Below, piece by piece: positions 1 through 8,484 of a stretch of 64,000 nt of DNA; within the stretch, counting starts at the first letter, position 1, and every line of letters begins with the position of its first letter. The notes under the pieces were generated by a model. That model was not told the DNA's origin and ran no database searches. It saw nothing but the letters and a program-made list of their open reading frames with translations. The translations under genes were made by a program, and so were the position numbers. The DNA is from Spirilliplanes yamanashiensis (GTDB taxonomy: Bacteria > Actinomycetota > Actinomycetes > Mycobacteriales > Micromonosporaceae), in NCBI RefSeq assembly GCF_016863475.1, contig NZ_BOOY01000026.1, positions 284,747-348,746 of the forward strand, in the 5' to 3' direction.

Positions 1-343
1 GCTCGGCGATCAGCTTGGCGGCCTGGTCGAGCCAGCCGCCGTGCTGGGCGCGGCGGCGGCGCAGCTCGCGCGCGCGGTGCGCCTGCTCCGTCATGTTCGC
101 CAGGTGGAAGTACGTGGAGAACGCGCGCGCCAGCTTGGTGCCGGTGGTGACGTCCATCGCGGCGAGGCGGCCGGCGGCGGCCTCGGCGTCGGAACGCACC
201 AGGGCGCGGATCTCCTCGACGAGGTCGAGCAGGGGCCGGCCCTCCTGCCGGGCCAGGGTCTGGCCGAGCAGGGTGCCGATGCGCCGGATGTCGGCACGCA
301 GGGCGGCGTCGGGGCCGTCGGTGTCGAGCTGGTCGGTCACCAT
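1..343 (-). CDS. ppc: Phosphoenolpyruvate carboxylase, N-terminal part (cut by window edge)
   Basis: This is the first 114 codons of PEP carboxylase, which carboxylates phosphoenolpyruvate to oxaloacetate to refill the TCA cycle. Reading the minus strand from the ATG at 343, I see the family N-terminus LLGQTLARQEG and later FSTYFHLANMTEQ, both typical of the family. An AAGGAGCG ribosome site lies just upstream of the ATG. The catalytic parts lie outside the window. It is transcribed away from the lysyl-oxidase-like gene, and the two share a 268-base divergent region (344-611) in which I recognise no clear operator. Identity is confident from the N-terminal motifs alone. Confidence 0.9.
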   Translation of the reverse strand, partial: MVTDQLDTDGPDAALRADIRRIGTLLGQTLARQEGRPLLDLVEEIRALVRSDAEAAAGRLAAMDVTTGTKLARAFSTYFHLANMTEQAHRARELRRRRAQHGGWLDQAAKLIAE

Positions 344-611
344 CGCTCCTTCGCGTCACGCCCCGCGGGGCGCGACCAGTGGCGGGCGGAGGACGGCACT
401 GTCCCGACTCCGCAGATCGTATCGGTGCGGCGCTGCGGGCGGGTGAACCCGGTGAGTCAAGTCTCACGCAGCCCTGCCGGAATTTCTGCCGCTTGATCTT
501 TACCTGCGCCTCACAGCCGATCGGGTTGTATCACCACCGGTCGATGCGCCACCGCGCGTCGCCACGCGACCCGGCTCCGCACGGCGCCGGGACACGACTG
601 GGGAGATACAC

Positions 612-2204
612 ATGAGCAAGCGATCCCGGCTGCTGGCCGTGGGCGCCGTCGTGACGGCCACCGGGCTGGTCGCCGCCGGCGTGACCGTGGCGAACGCGGC
701 CGCCGCACCGCCCCCGCTGGCGTTCGTCGCCGCGACCAACGCGCTGACGGCCGAGCGGTACGTCGACGAGTCGGGTGAGGCCTGGCTCTACCTCCAGCTC
801 GGCACGCACGTCATCGCGGGCAAGGACCCGCTGGAGATCCGGGTCAACCGCACCGCGTACTCCAAGCCGCTGGTGGCGAAGCGGGCCGTCTGGACGGGCG
901 GCAAGAAGACTTGGCAGACGCTGCCCGCCGGCATGGTCACCGATTTCACCGGCCTGAAGTCGTTCACGAAGGTGACGATCAAGAACAAGGCCGGCGCCGT
1001 CGTGCAGAGCTACGACCAGGACTACTGCCCGAACGCGTACGACACGGGCCGCACCCGGCCGGACGCGCCGTCGGACAACCCGTACCCGGTGGGCTGCGCC
1101 GACGCGGGCGGCAACCCGTTCTGGCTGGGCGCGGTCTGGGGCGTGCAGGCGGGCTGGAGCTCGCCGACGGACAACGTCGGCCGCTGGGGCGGGGGCGCCA
1201 ACGTCGACGTGCCGGCCGGCGAGTACACGGTCGACGTGGCCGTGAACAAGAACTACGTCGACTTCTTCAAGATCCCGGCGAAGTCGTCGAAGGCGTCGAT
1301 GTCCCTGACGGTCACCCAGGAGGAGGCCGAGGAGGGCGAGGAGGGGCTCGCCGAGACGCAGGCGAAGCTGCGCGCGAAGGACGGCGCCCCGCCGGCGGTC
1401 GCCAGCGAGCACGACGAGCACGCCGCCGAGGGCGACCCGAAGCGTCAGGTGTCGGCGTTCTCCGCCGACCTGCGCCCGCCGGCGCGGCGTCCCACGACCT
1501 TCGCGGCGGCGCCGTCGAAGGGCCCGAAGCCGGACCTGAAGTCGCTGCCGGCCTGGGGCATCGAGCTCGACAAGGAGAGCGAGGCGGGCAAGACGTACGT
1601 CAACTTCGGCGCCACGGTGTGGAACGGCGGCACGTCGCCGCTGGTCGTCGACGGTTTCCGGCGCACCGGCACCGAGCTGATGGACGCGTACCAGTACTTC
1701 TTCGACGCCAACGGCAAGCAGGTCGGCTCGACGGCCGCCGGCACGATGGAGTGGGACAAGCGTGAGGGCCACATGCACTGGCACTTCACCGACTTCGCGC
1801 AGTACCGGCTGCTCAAGGCCGACAAGAAGGTCGCCGTGATCAGCGGCAAGGAGGCCTTCTGCCTGGCCAACACCGACGCGGTCGACTACACGATCCCGAA
1901 CGCCAAGTGGCGCCCGAGCAACACCGACCTGTCGACGTCCTGCGGCCAGAACACCTCGGTGGCGGTGCGCCAGGTGCTCGACGTGGGTGGCGGCGACACG
2001 TACGGCCAGTCCCTGCCGGGCCAGTCGTTCGACGTGACGGACCTGCCGAACGGCACCTACTACATCGAGGTGCTGGCGAACCCGGAGAAGAAGCTCGCCG
2101 AGGTGAGCACGGCGAACAACTCGTCGCTGCGCAAGGTCGTGCTCGGCGGCACGAAGGCGAACCGCACGCTGACGGTGCCCCCGCACGAGGGCATCACCGG
2201 CTGA
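612..2204 (+). CDS. Secreted lysyl-oxidase-family protein
   Basis: A 530-residue exported protein. Residues 1 to about 31 form a signal peptide ending near ANAAAA. The C-terminal part carries GHMHWHFTDFAQYRLL, which lines up with the copper-binding HxHxH block of animal lysyl oxidase, so the predicted chemistry is copper-dependent oxidation of amine side chains. The N-terminal 250 residues look like a separate beta-rich domain. Between them, about residues 235-295, is an acidic, then proline/arginine-rich linker. The start has a GGGGAGA ribosome site. It stands alone with its own terminator but adjoins the csl glycan locus, which fits a role in cross-linking or maturing surface material; that role is inferred. 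The substrate cannot be read from sequence. Confidence 0.82.
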   Translation: MSKRSRLLAVGAVVTATGLVAAGVTVANAAAAPPPLAFVAATNALTAERYVDESGEAWLYLQLGTHVIAGKDPLEIRVNRTAYSKPLVAKRAVWTGGKKTWQTLPAGMVTDFTGLKSFTKVTIKNKAGAVVQSYDQDYCPNAYDTGRTRPDAPSDNPYPVGCADAGGNPFWLGAVWGVQAGWSSPTDNVGRWGGGANVDVPAGEYTVDVAVNKNYVDFFKIPAKSSKASMSLTVTQEEAEEGEEGLAETQAKLRAKDGAPPAVASEHDEHAAEGDPKRQVSAFSADLRPPARRPTTFAAAPSKGPKPDLKSLPAWGIELDKESEAGKTYVNFGATVWNGGTSPLVVDGFRRTGTELMDAYQYFFDANGKQVGSTAAGTMEWDKREGHMHWHFTDFAQYRLLKADKKVAVISGKEAFCLANTDAVDYTIPNAKWRPSNTDLSTSCGQNTSVAVRQVLDVGGGDTYGQSLPGQSFDVTDLPNGTYYIEVLANPEKKLAEVSTANNSSLRKVVLGGTKANRTLTVPPHEGITG

Positions 2205-2220
2205 GCGGCTGAACGCTGAG

Positions 2221-2250
2221 GTGGCCCCGGTCGGCGACGACCGGGGCCAC
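2221..2250 (+). terminator. Intrinsic terminator after the lysyl-oxidase-like gene
   Basis: A perfect 13-bp stem (GTGGCCCCGGTCG and its complement) with a 4-base loop is followed by TTTGGGT. It lies 16 bases after the stop codon. Confidence 0.85.
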
Positions 2251-2389
2251 TTTGGGTAACCGGTAGAGGATCACTCACCGTCCGTCAACCCCCGCCCGGC
2301 CTGCGATTAGAGTCACGCGGCACTCGACATCCCGGATACTGAGCGTAAGATCGTCACGTTGATGACCACGCTGGGTGACGGGAGAGCGC

Positions 2390-3547
2390 ATGGCCAAGCA
2401 CTCGCGCCGGACGCCGCGCCGCCGCGTCTGGCCCTACCTGACCGGGGCGCTGGCGACGGCCGTGGCCGTGGCGCTGCTGGGCTGGACGATCACCGGCGCG
2501 CTGGGCCGCCCGGTCACCGAGCTGATCGCCCGCACGGCCGGCCCGGCGCCCGTCCCGTCGCCCGCCGTCACCGTCGTGCCGCCGCCGGCGGCCGGGCCGT
2601 CGGCGAGCGCGACCGTCGCCGACCCGGACGCCAGCCCGCTGGCCGGCCGGCAGCTGTGGCTGGAACCCGAGACCGGGGCCGCGTGGCAGGCCGCCGAGTG
2701 GACCCGCGAGGGCCGCATCGCCGACGCGGCCGCGATGCGCCGGATCGCCGCCCAGCCGCAGGCCGTCTGGTTCGCCGACGGCGCCGGCGGCTTCGCGGCC
2801 CGCGCCGCCGCCCTGGCCGCCGCCGCCGAGCGGGCCGGCCGGCTGCCGGTGCTGGTCGCCTACTACCTGCCCGGCCGCGACTGCCGCGACGAGGTCCCCG
2901 GGCCCGCCGGCGGCGCCGCCACCGCCGACGCGTACAGCGCCTGGCTGGGCGCGCTGGCCGAGGCGCTGGAGGGCCGCGAGGCCGTCGTCGTCCTGGAGCC
3001 CGGTGCCGTGGCGCAGGCCGTCGACGGCTGCCTGGGCGATCCCGCCGACGACGCGGCGGCCAAGCGGGCCGTCTCGGAACGCTTCCGGCTGCTCGGCGCC
3101 GCCGTCGACCAGCTGAAGGTCAACTCCGGGGTCCGGGTCTACATCGACGCCGGCAACCCGTCCTGGGTGCAGGACCTCGACGTGCTCGCCGACGCGCTGC
3201 GGACGGCCGGCGTGGAACGCGCCGACGGCTTCGCCCTCAACGTGGGCGGCTTCGAGACCACCGCCGACAACATCGCGTACGGGCTCAAGCTGTCGAAGCG
3301 GCTGGACGACGCCCACTTCGTCGTCGACACCAGCCGCAACGGCAACGGCCCCAGCGCCCGCGGCCGCAGCGCGTGCAACCCGCCCGGTCGCGCCCTCGGC
3401 GACGCCCCCTCGACCTGGACGGGCCAGCCGCGGGTGGACGCGTACCTGTGGGTGAAGCGGCCGGGCGAGTCGGACGGCGCCTGCGGCGGCGCCCCCCGGG
3501 CGGGCCTGTTCTGGGCCGAGTACGCCCTGGACCTGGCGACCAACTAG
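2390..3547 (+). CDS. GH6-family protein lacking the catalytic acid (probable pseudoenzyme)
   Basis: A 385-residue membrane-anchored or secreted protein with one hydrophobic segment near residues 14-36, a proline/alanine-rich linker to about 85, then a glycoside hydrolase family 6 domain. Family landmarks are present: YYLPGRDC (Asp164), YIDAGNPSW, FALNVGGFETT, DTSRNGNGP, NPPGRALG and WVKRPGESDG. The family signature LEPD, whose Asp is the general acid, reads VVVLEPGAVAQ here, with GGT (Gly205) in place of GAC. The GH6 paralogue at 5445-6530 keeps LEPDAVAQ. I infer a beta-glucan-binding or regulatory protein without normal cellulase activity. The start at 2390 is chosen because GGGAGA precedes it; an in-frame ATG at 2375 lacks this. 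It converges on hypX, with stops 5 bases apart. Confidence 0.88.
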   Translation: MAKHSRRTPRRRVWPYLTGALATAVAVALLGWTITGALGRPVTELIARTAGPAPVPSPAVTVVPPPAAGPSASATVADPDASPLAGRQLWLEPETGAAWQAAEWTREGRIADAAAMRRIAAQPQAVWFADGAGGFAARAAALAAAAERAGRLPVLVAYYLPGRDCRDEVPGPAGGAATADAYSAWLGALAEALEGREAVVVLEPGAVAQAVDGCLGDPADDAAAKRAVSERFRLLGAAVDQLKVNSGVRVYIDAGNPSWVQDLDVLADALRTAGVERADGFALNVGGFETTADNIAYGLKLSKRLDDAHFVVDTSRNGNGPSARGRSACNPPGRALGDAPSTWTGQPRVDAYLWVKRPGESDGACGGAPRAGLFWAEYALDLATN

Positions 3548-3552
3548 GCCCG

Positions 3553-5325
3553 TCAGGCGGGCACGGCGGGGCGCACCAGGTGCGGCACCTCGGCGCCCGG
3601 CGCCTGCCGCGGCCGGGCGACGTGCCGGGTGTTCCCCACCGCGACCGGCGCCGCGAACGCGAGCTTCGCCGGGGTGGTGGTGGCCCGGGTCTTGTGCACG
3701 AACGCCTGCCGGGCGGCGGCGAACCCCTGCCGGTCGTCGAACAGGTCGCGGCTCATCTCGGCCAGCTCGCGCTGCTCGTAGACGTCCAGGGGCAGCCGCT
3801 CGCCCGCGAGCCGGCGCTGCTTGGCGAGCCGCTGGCGCTTCGCGCGGGGCGGGTCGGTCCAGCGGTCGGCCAGGTCGGCCAGCCACGCCGCGTACGCGTC
3901 GGGGTGCCGCGGGCCGACCTCGTCGACCAGCCCGATGGACCGGGCGCCCTGCACGCCGAGCGGCAGCCGCCGCGACAGCAGCCGGGCCGCGCGCTCGGCG
4001 CCCACCCGCTGCGGCAGCGTGTACGTGTGCAGCTCGGAGCCCGACAGCCCCATGTCGTAGTACGGGTTGAGCACGATGCCGTCGCGGGCGGCGACGACGT
4101 CCGCGCCCAGGCCCAGCATGACGCCGCCGGCGCCCGCGTTGCCCGCGTACCCGGCGATGAGCACCTGCCGGCAGGTGATGAGCTCGCGGCACACCTCGTT
4201 GATGGCCCGGATGTTCTCCCAGCCCGCGGCGGCGGGGTCCGGCGCGGCGTCGATGGCGTTCAGGTGGATGCCGTTGCCGAACGCGTCGGTGCCGCCGCGC
4301 AGCACGAGCACCCGGGTGTCCTGGGCGGCCGCGTGGCGCAGGGCGGTCAGCAGCCGCCGGCAGTGCGCGGTGGACATGGCGCCGTTGTAGAAGTCGAACG
4401 CGAGCCAACCGACCGCGCCGGAGCGCCGGTAGCGGATCTGCCGGTACGACGGCACCTCCGGCTCCGCGCCGGGCGGCAGGGTCAGGTTCGGCACCCCGGC
4501 CAGGCGGCGGCCGAGGAGCGTGGTGGCGGGCAGCTTCACGCCGCCGTCGGCCGCGTCGCGCAGGTGGCCGAGCCAGACGCTCCCGTCGCCGGTGCCGACC
4601 AGCACGGCGCCCTGCCGGCGGGCCAGCACCGCGCCGGGCCGCGCGCCGTGCACGGCGCCCGGGTGCGCGTCGTAGGCGAACACCGGCAGCCCGGCCACCT
4701 CCGTGCGCACGCCCGGGGCGCCGTCGGCGGCGCGGACCCGGCGGACGATCCGGTCGGTGTCGTCCGACCAGTCGAACATGCGGTCCGTCTGCTTCATCGC
4801 CGGCCGCAGCCGGGCGCCCAGCACCGCCGTGCGCATCCGCTCCAGCGGCGTCGGCCGGAACGCCGGGTCGGCGGCCTTCGCGACGACCTCGGTGACGCAC
4901 TCCAGCGCCGCGTCGGCCACCGGCCCGCCGTAGAGGGCGGACTTGCGCGGCGGGGCGGCCGGCATCGGGAAGGTGCGGGTGGCCCAGACCGGGCCCGCGT
5001 CCAGCTCCTCGGCGGCCTGCAGCGCGGTGACCCCCCACTGCGGCAGGCCCTCCGAGATCGCCCAGTCCAGCGAGGACGGTCCGCGGTCGCCGACCGGCCC
5101 CGGGTGCAGGATGATCGTGCGGTGCCGCTGCCACACCTCGGCCGGCACCCGGTGGGTCAGGTACGGGCAGATGATCAGTTCCGGGTCGGCGGCGCGGACG
5201 CCCTCGGCGATGCCGCGTTCGTCCGTCGCCAGCAGGACGCCGACCTGGTGGCCGCTGTCACGCAGGTGGCACCAGACGCGCTGGGTGAGGCCGTTGAAGG
5301 CCGACACGAGCAGCAGGATGCGCAC
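3553..5325 (-). CDS. hypX: HypX/HoxX-type protein: formyltransferase fused to enoyl-CoA hydratase-like domain
   Basis: A 590-residue cytoplasmic two-domain protein. Residues 1 to about 260 resemble formyl-THF-dependent formyltransferases and contain SAFNGLTQRVWCHL and HPGPVGDRGPSSLDWA, hallmarks of HypX/HoxX. Residues about 290-500 form a crotonase-fold domain (LVLRGGTDAFGNGIHLN, GYAGNAGAGG). In known systems HypX makes the carbon monoxide ligand of [NiFe] hydrogenase from formyl-THF in air. No hydrogenase or other hyp gene lies in this window, so here it is detached from its usual partners. The start is a GTG at 5325 with AGGAGGA four to five bases upstream. It sits between two GH6 genes and is separated from cslZ by 119 bases containing a hairpin, so it is probably its own transcript. 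Confidence 0.87.
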   Translation of the reverse strand: MRILLLVSAFNGLTQRVWCHLRDSGHQVGVLLATDERGIAEGVRAADPELIICPYLTHRVPAEVWQRHRTIILHPGPVGDRGPSSLDWAISEGLPQWGVTALQAAEELDAGPVWATRTFPMPAAPPRKSALYGGPVADAALECVTEVVAKAADPAFRPTPLERMRTAVLGARLRPAMKQTDRMFDWSDDTDRIVRRVRAADGAPGVRTEVAGLPVFAYDAHPGAVHGARPGAVLARRQGAVLVGTGDGSVWLGHLRDAADGGVKLPATTLLGRRLAGVPNLTLPPGAEPEVPSYRQIRYRRSGAVGWLAFDFYNGAMSTAHCRRLLTALRHAAAQDTRVLVLRGGTDAFGNGIHLNAIDAAPDPAAAGWENIRAINEVCRELITCRQVLIAGYAGNAGAGGVMLGLGADVVAARDGIVLNPYYDMGLSGSELHTYTLPQRVGAERAARLLSRRLPLGVQGARSIGLVDEVGPRHPDAYAAWLADLADRWTDPPRAKRQRLAKQRRLAGERLPLDVYEQRELAEMSRDLFDDRQGFAAARQAFVHKTRATTTPAKLAFAAPVAVGNTRHVARPRQAPGAEVPHLVRPAVPA

Positions 5326-5378
5326 ACTTCCTCCTGAAAACCCTCTATGGGTCGGACCGGCAAACTCTGCAATATCTC

Positions 5379-5399
5379 GATGTGCGGGGGTCGCACATC
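5379..5399 (-). terminator. Hairpin after cslZ
   Basis: A perfect 8-bp stem (GATGTGCG with CGCACATC) and 5-base loop lies between cslZ and hypX, both on the minus strand. It has no T-run, so it is a probable but not certain end of the csl operon transcript. Confidence 0.45.
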
Positions 5400-5444
5400 C
5401 GGTGCGACGCGTCTGACCTGCAAGTTGCAGCCGATCGAGGGACA

Positions 5445-6530
5445 TCAGTCCGCCAGGTCGAGCGCGTACGACGGGAACCACTGCCCCGCCGGGGGAGCCC
5501 CGCCGCCGCAGGCGCCGTCGGACTCGCCCGGCCGCTTGATCCACAGGTACGCGTCGACGCGCGGCTGCCCCGTCCGCGTGGTGGGCGGCTCGCCCAGCGC
5601 CCGCCCCGGCGGGTTGCACCAGTGCCCGTCGTCGGCGCCGATGACCGCCGGGCCGTTGCCGTTGCGGCTGGTGTCGATGACGAACGGCGCCCCACCGAGC
5701 AGAGTGGACAGCCGGTTGCCGTACGCGACGTTCGCGGCGGTCGTCTCGAAGTTCGCCACGTTCAGCGCGAACCCGTGCGCCGACGCGACACCCGCCGAGC
5801 GCAGCGCCGCCGCCATCCGGGCCGGGTTGCGCACCCAGCTCGGGTTGCCGGCGTCGAGGTAGACGTACACCTCGCCGGCCGCCCGGAACGCCGCCACCGC
5901 CTCGGCGAGCAGCGCGTAGCGGGCGGCCGCCGCCGTGCCGTCCAGGCAGCCCTTCAGGGTCTGCGCGACGGCGTCGGGCTCCAGCACCACCACCGCCCGG
6001 TGCCCGGCGAGCGCCCCGGCCAGCCCGGCCACCCACTGCCGGTACGCGGCCGCGTCCGGCGCGCCGCCCGCCGACTGCCCGGAGCAGTCCCGCCCGGGGA
6101 TGTAGTAGGCGGTCAGCACCGGCACCGTGCCCGCCGCGCGGGCGTCGGCGGCCAGCTTCGCGGCGCGCTCGGCGTAGCCCGGCGCGGCGTCGGCGAACCA
6201 CACGGCGGTGGGCTGCTCGGCGATCCGGCGCACGGCGGCCGCCTCGGCGGCGCGGCCCTGCGCCGCCCAGACGCGGGCCTGGTCGGCGGCGAACCCGGAC
6301 GGTTCCGTGTACAGCGAGAACCCGCTCAGCTGCCCGCCGCCCCCCGCCCCGCCCGACGCGGGCGCGGCGGACGACGGGGCGGCGTCGGGCGCGGCCACCG
6401 GCGGGGGCCCGGTGCCCCCGTCGGCGAACCCGAGGTAGATCAGCGCGACCGTGACCGCCGCCGCGACGGCGGCGGTCAGCGCGACCGGCGAGCGCCGGCG
6501 GCGGTGCGCGGGCACGGCGTGACGGGACAC
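5445..6530 (-). CDS. cslZ: GH6 endoglucanase of the csl operon (CslZ type)
   Basis: A 361-residue protein with an N-terminal membrane anchor or signal (residues about 14-36), a proline/alanine/glycine linker, and a family 6 beta-1,4-glucanase domain. Catalytic landmarks are intact: YYIPGRDC, VVVLEPDAVAQ (the general-acid Asp, residue 186), YLDAGNPSW and WIKRPGESDG. It should act outside the membrane and trim the glucan made by the synthase encoded upstream. The GTG start at 6530 lies one base after the glxA stop, so the genes are translated together. It is close in sequence to the GH6 protein at 2390-3547, which suggests local duplication. The symbol follows the Streptomyces cslA-glxA-cslZ locus, which this order matches. 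Confidence 0.88.
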   Translation of the reverse strand: MSRHAVPAHRRRRSPVALTAAVAAAVTVALIYLGFADGGTGPPPVAAPDAAPSSAAPASGGAGGGGQLSGFSLYTEPSGFAADQARVWAAQGRAAEAAAVRRIAEQPTAVWFADAAPGYAERAAKLAADARAAGTVPVLTAYYIPGRDCSGQSAGGAPDAAAYRQWVAGLAGALAGHRAVVVLEPDAVAQTLKGCLDGTAAAARYALLAEAVAAFRAAGEVYVYLDAGNPSWVRNPARMAAALRSAGVASAHGFALNVANFETTAANVAYGNRLSTLLGGAPFVIDTSRNGNGPAVIGADDGHWCNPPGRALGEPPTTRTGQPRVDAYLWIKRPGESDGACGGGAPPAGQWFPSYALDLAD

Positions 6531-6531
6531 C

Positions 6532-8484
6532 TCAGCGCACCCGCACCCAGCGGCCGACCGACGGCACGCCGTCGTGGTCGACGAGGAACAGCATGTAGTA
6601 GCCGGACGGGACCAGCCCCTTCTTCTTCGGGATGGACAGGCCGACCGAGCCGGGCCCGGGCGTGACGTCCAGGGCCACCGACCGCTGGTCCACATCGGTC
6701 ACGTGGGTGACGGCGCCGGGGCGCATGAGCCGCGCGGCGCGGATCCGGCCGGGCGCCGGCGTGGCGAAGGTGACCGTGGTGCCGCGCTTGACCGCCTCCG
6801 GCCCCCCGGTGATCACCGGGCGGTCGCCCTTGAACAGGTACGGCGGGCTCCAGATCTCGATGCGCTTCTCGAACGTGCCCGGGTTCTTGCCGGTCTCGTC
6901 GTAGAGCGGGTCGCCGCCGAGCGTGATGACCCGGCCGTCGGCCAGCAGCAGCGCCTCGGCGTGGTAGTTGCGGCCCACCGTCGAGTCGGCCATCGGCTCG
7001 AACCGGTTGCGGGCCGGGCGGTACAGCTGCGCGTTGAACAGGTCGCTGCGCGGCTTGCCCCGGTACTCCCCGCCGCGGTACCCCGACGAGCCGCCCGTGG
7101 TGAACACGGTGTCGTCCGGCAGCAGCACGGTGCTCAGGTAGCGGGTCGGGTGCGGCAGGTCCGGCCCCGGCACGTACCGCGGGTTGCGCTCGGTCAGGTC
7201 CACGATGTCGGTGCGCGCCGTCGACACCGGCGACTCGCCGACCTCGCCGCCGCCGAAGATCATCACCCTCTGGTCCTGCGCCGGCGGCAGCAGCACCGAC
7301 GACGCGGTCTCCGTCATCCGCGGGTCACGCAGCCCCGGCACCTCCCGGAACCGGTTCGTCTTCAGATCCCACAGCCCCGGCGTACGCCCCTCGGTGTCGG
7401 AGCCGTACCCGGAGTTGGCGCCGGAGAAGAACAGCCGGTCGTCGGCGGTCAGGTGCAGCGCCGGGTACGTGGGGAACACGCGCGTCAGGTTCGGGGCGTC
7501 CACCCAGCGCTTCTGGTCCTTCAGGTAGCGCTCGTTGTCACCCGGGATCATCCGGCCGAACTCGTCCAGCCCGGACACCGCCAGGATGTCGCCGCTCGGC
7601 AGCTCGGCCAGCGTCGGGTACCAGCGGTGCTTCACCATCGGCCCCGTCTTCACGTACCGCTCGGCCACCGGGTCGAACTCGTACGACGTGCGGTCGCCGC
7701 CGTACTCCTGCTTCTCGCGGGTGATCTTGTCGGACAGCCCGTACAGGTTGCGGGCGTCGGCGCCCCTCAACCCCTCGATCCGGTACTGCGCCGGCTGCAG
7801 GACGATCGCCGCGTCCCCCGGCTCGACGGCGTCCACCCACACCTCGGCCTCGCCGGCGTGCTGCATCACCTTCGCGCCGTGCTTCATCACCTTCGCGGCG
7901 GGCACGGTCAGATCGTCGCGGGTCGCGTACACCCGGCCGTCCCGGCCCGTCAGCCGCGTCCCCTTCGGGAACGTGCGCGGCCCCCCGACCGCCGACTCGT
8001 TCTTGATCTTCATGACGCCGGCGGCGTGCGTGATGTCCTTCTCCAGCACCTCGTACGACTTCGTGCCGCCCGCCACCAGCAGATTGCCGTTGGGCAGGAA
8101 CGTGTGACCGGCGCAGAACACGTCCGTCGGCGTCGGCACCTCCCGGAACGAGTCGTCCTTCGGGTCGTACAGCACCGTGCGGAACGTGCCCGCCTCGAAG
8201 TCCTCCCGGTTGTTGCCGCTGCCCGCGATGATGAGCACCTTGCCCGTGCTGAGCAGGGCGGCGTGGATAGCGTTCACCTGGAAGCCCTTGGGCACCGGCA
8301 GCATCGCCCAGTGGCCGTGCCGCTCCTTGTAGGACTGCCGGTTGATCGAGAACTCGTGATAGACGCCGGCGCCGTAGGCCACGATGGGCCGGTTCACGAC
8401 ACCGAGCACCGCGAGCACGGCCAGCGTGGCCAGGGCACTCAGCAGCCGGCGGGCGACGGTCGGGCGGGGGCGGGGGGTCCTCAT
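6532..8484 (-). CDS. glxA: GlxA-type mononuclear copper radical oxidase (galactose-oxidase-like)
   Basis: A 650-residue protein with an N-terminal hydrophobic anchor (residues about 12-33) and a Kelch-type beta-propeller. The radical cofactor and copper ligands can be placed: Cys124 in DVFCAGH, Tyr289 in HRWYP (with Trp288 beside it), Tyr507-His508 in GRNYHAE, and His594 in AVTHVTDVDQ near the C-terminal beta domain. Known GlxA proteins oxidise a glycan and are needed for the glycan at Streptomyces hyphal tips. The gene overlaps cslA by 4 bases (ATGA) and is followed after one base by cslZ, so the three form an operon. I see no truncation; the length is normal for the family. Confidence 0.92.
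   Translation of the reverse strand: MRTPRPRPTVARRLLSALATLAVLAVLGVVNRPIVAYGAGVYHEFSINRQSYKERHGHWAMLPVPKGFQVNAIHAALLSTGKVLIIAGSGNNREDFEAGTFRTVLYDPKDDSFREVPTPTDVFCAGHTFLPNGNLLVAGGTKSYEVLEKDITHAAGVMKIKNESAVGGPRTFPKGTRLTGRDGRVYATRDDLTVPAAKVMKHGAKVMQHAGEAEVWVDAVEPGDAAIVLQPAQYRIEGLRGADARNLYGLSDKITREKQEYGGDRTSYEFDPVAERYVKTGPMVKHRWYPTLAELPSGDILAVSGLDEFGRMIPGDNERYLKDQKRWVDAPNLTRVFPTYPALHLTADDRLFFSGANSGYGSDTEGRTPGLWDLKTNRFREVPGLRDPRMTETASSVLLPPAQDQRVMIFGGGEVGESPVSTARTDIVDLTERNPRYVPGPDLPHPTRYLSTVLLPDDTVFTTGGSSGYRGGEYRGKPRSDLFNAQLYRPARNRFEPMADSTVGRNYHAEALLLADGRVITLGGDPLYDETGKNPGTFEKRIEIWSPPYLFKGDRPVITGGPEAVKRGTTVTFATPAPGRIRAARLMRPGAVTHVTDVDQRSVALDVTPGPGSVGLSIPKKKGLVPSGYYMLFLVDHDGVPSVGRWVRVR

Noticed and set aside
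531..2186. A 551-codon open frame on the minus strand opposite the lysyl-oxidase-like gene
   Set aside because: It is a shadow of strong third-position G/C. Its translation is Arg/Val/Gly-rich without domains, while the plus frame has a signal peptide, ribosome site and family motifs.
3541..5445. Hydrogenase or other hyp genes beside hypX
   Set aside because: Both neighbours are GH6 genes, and no further hydrogenase motifs were seen anywhere in the window.
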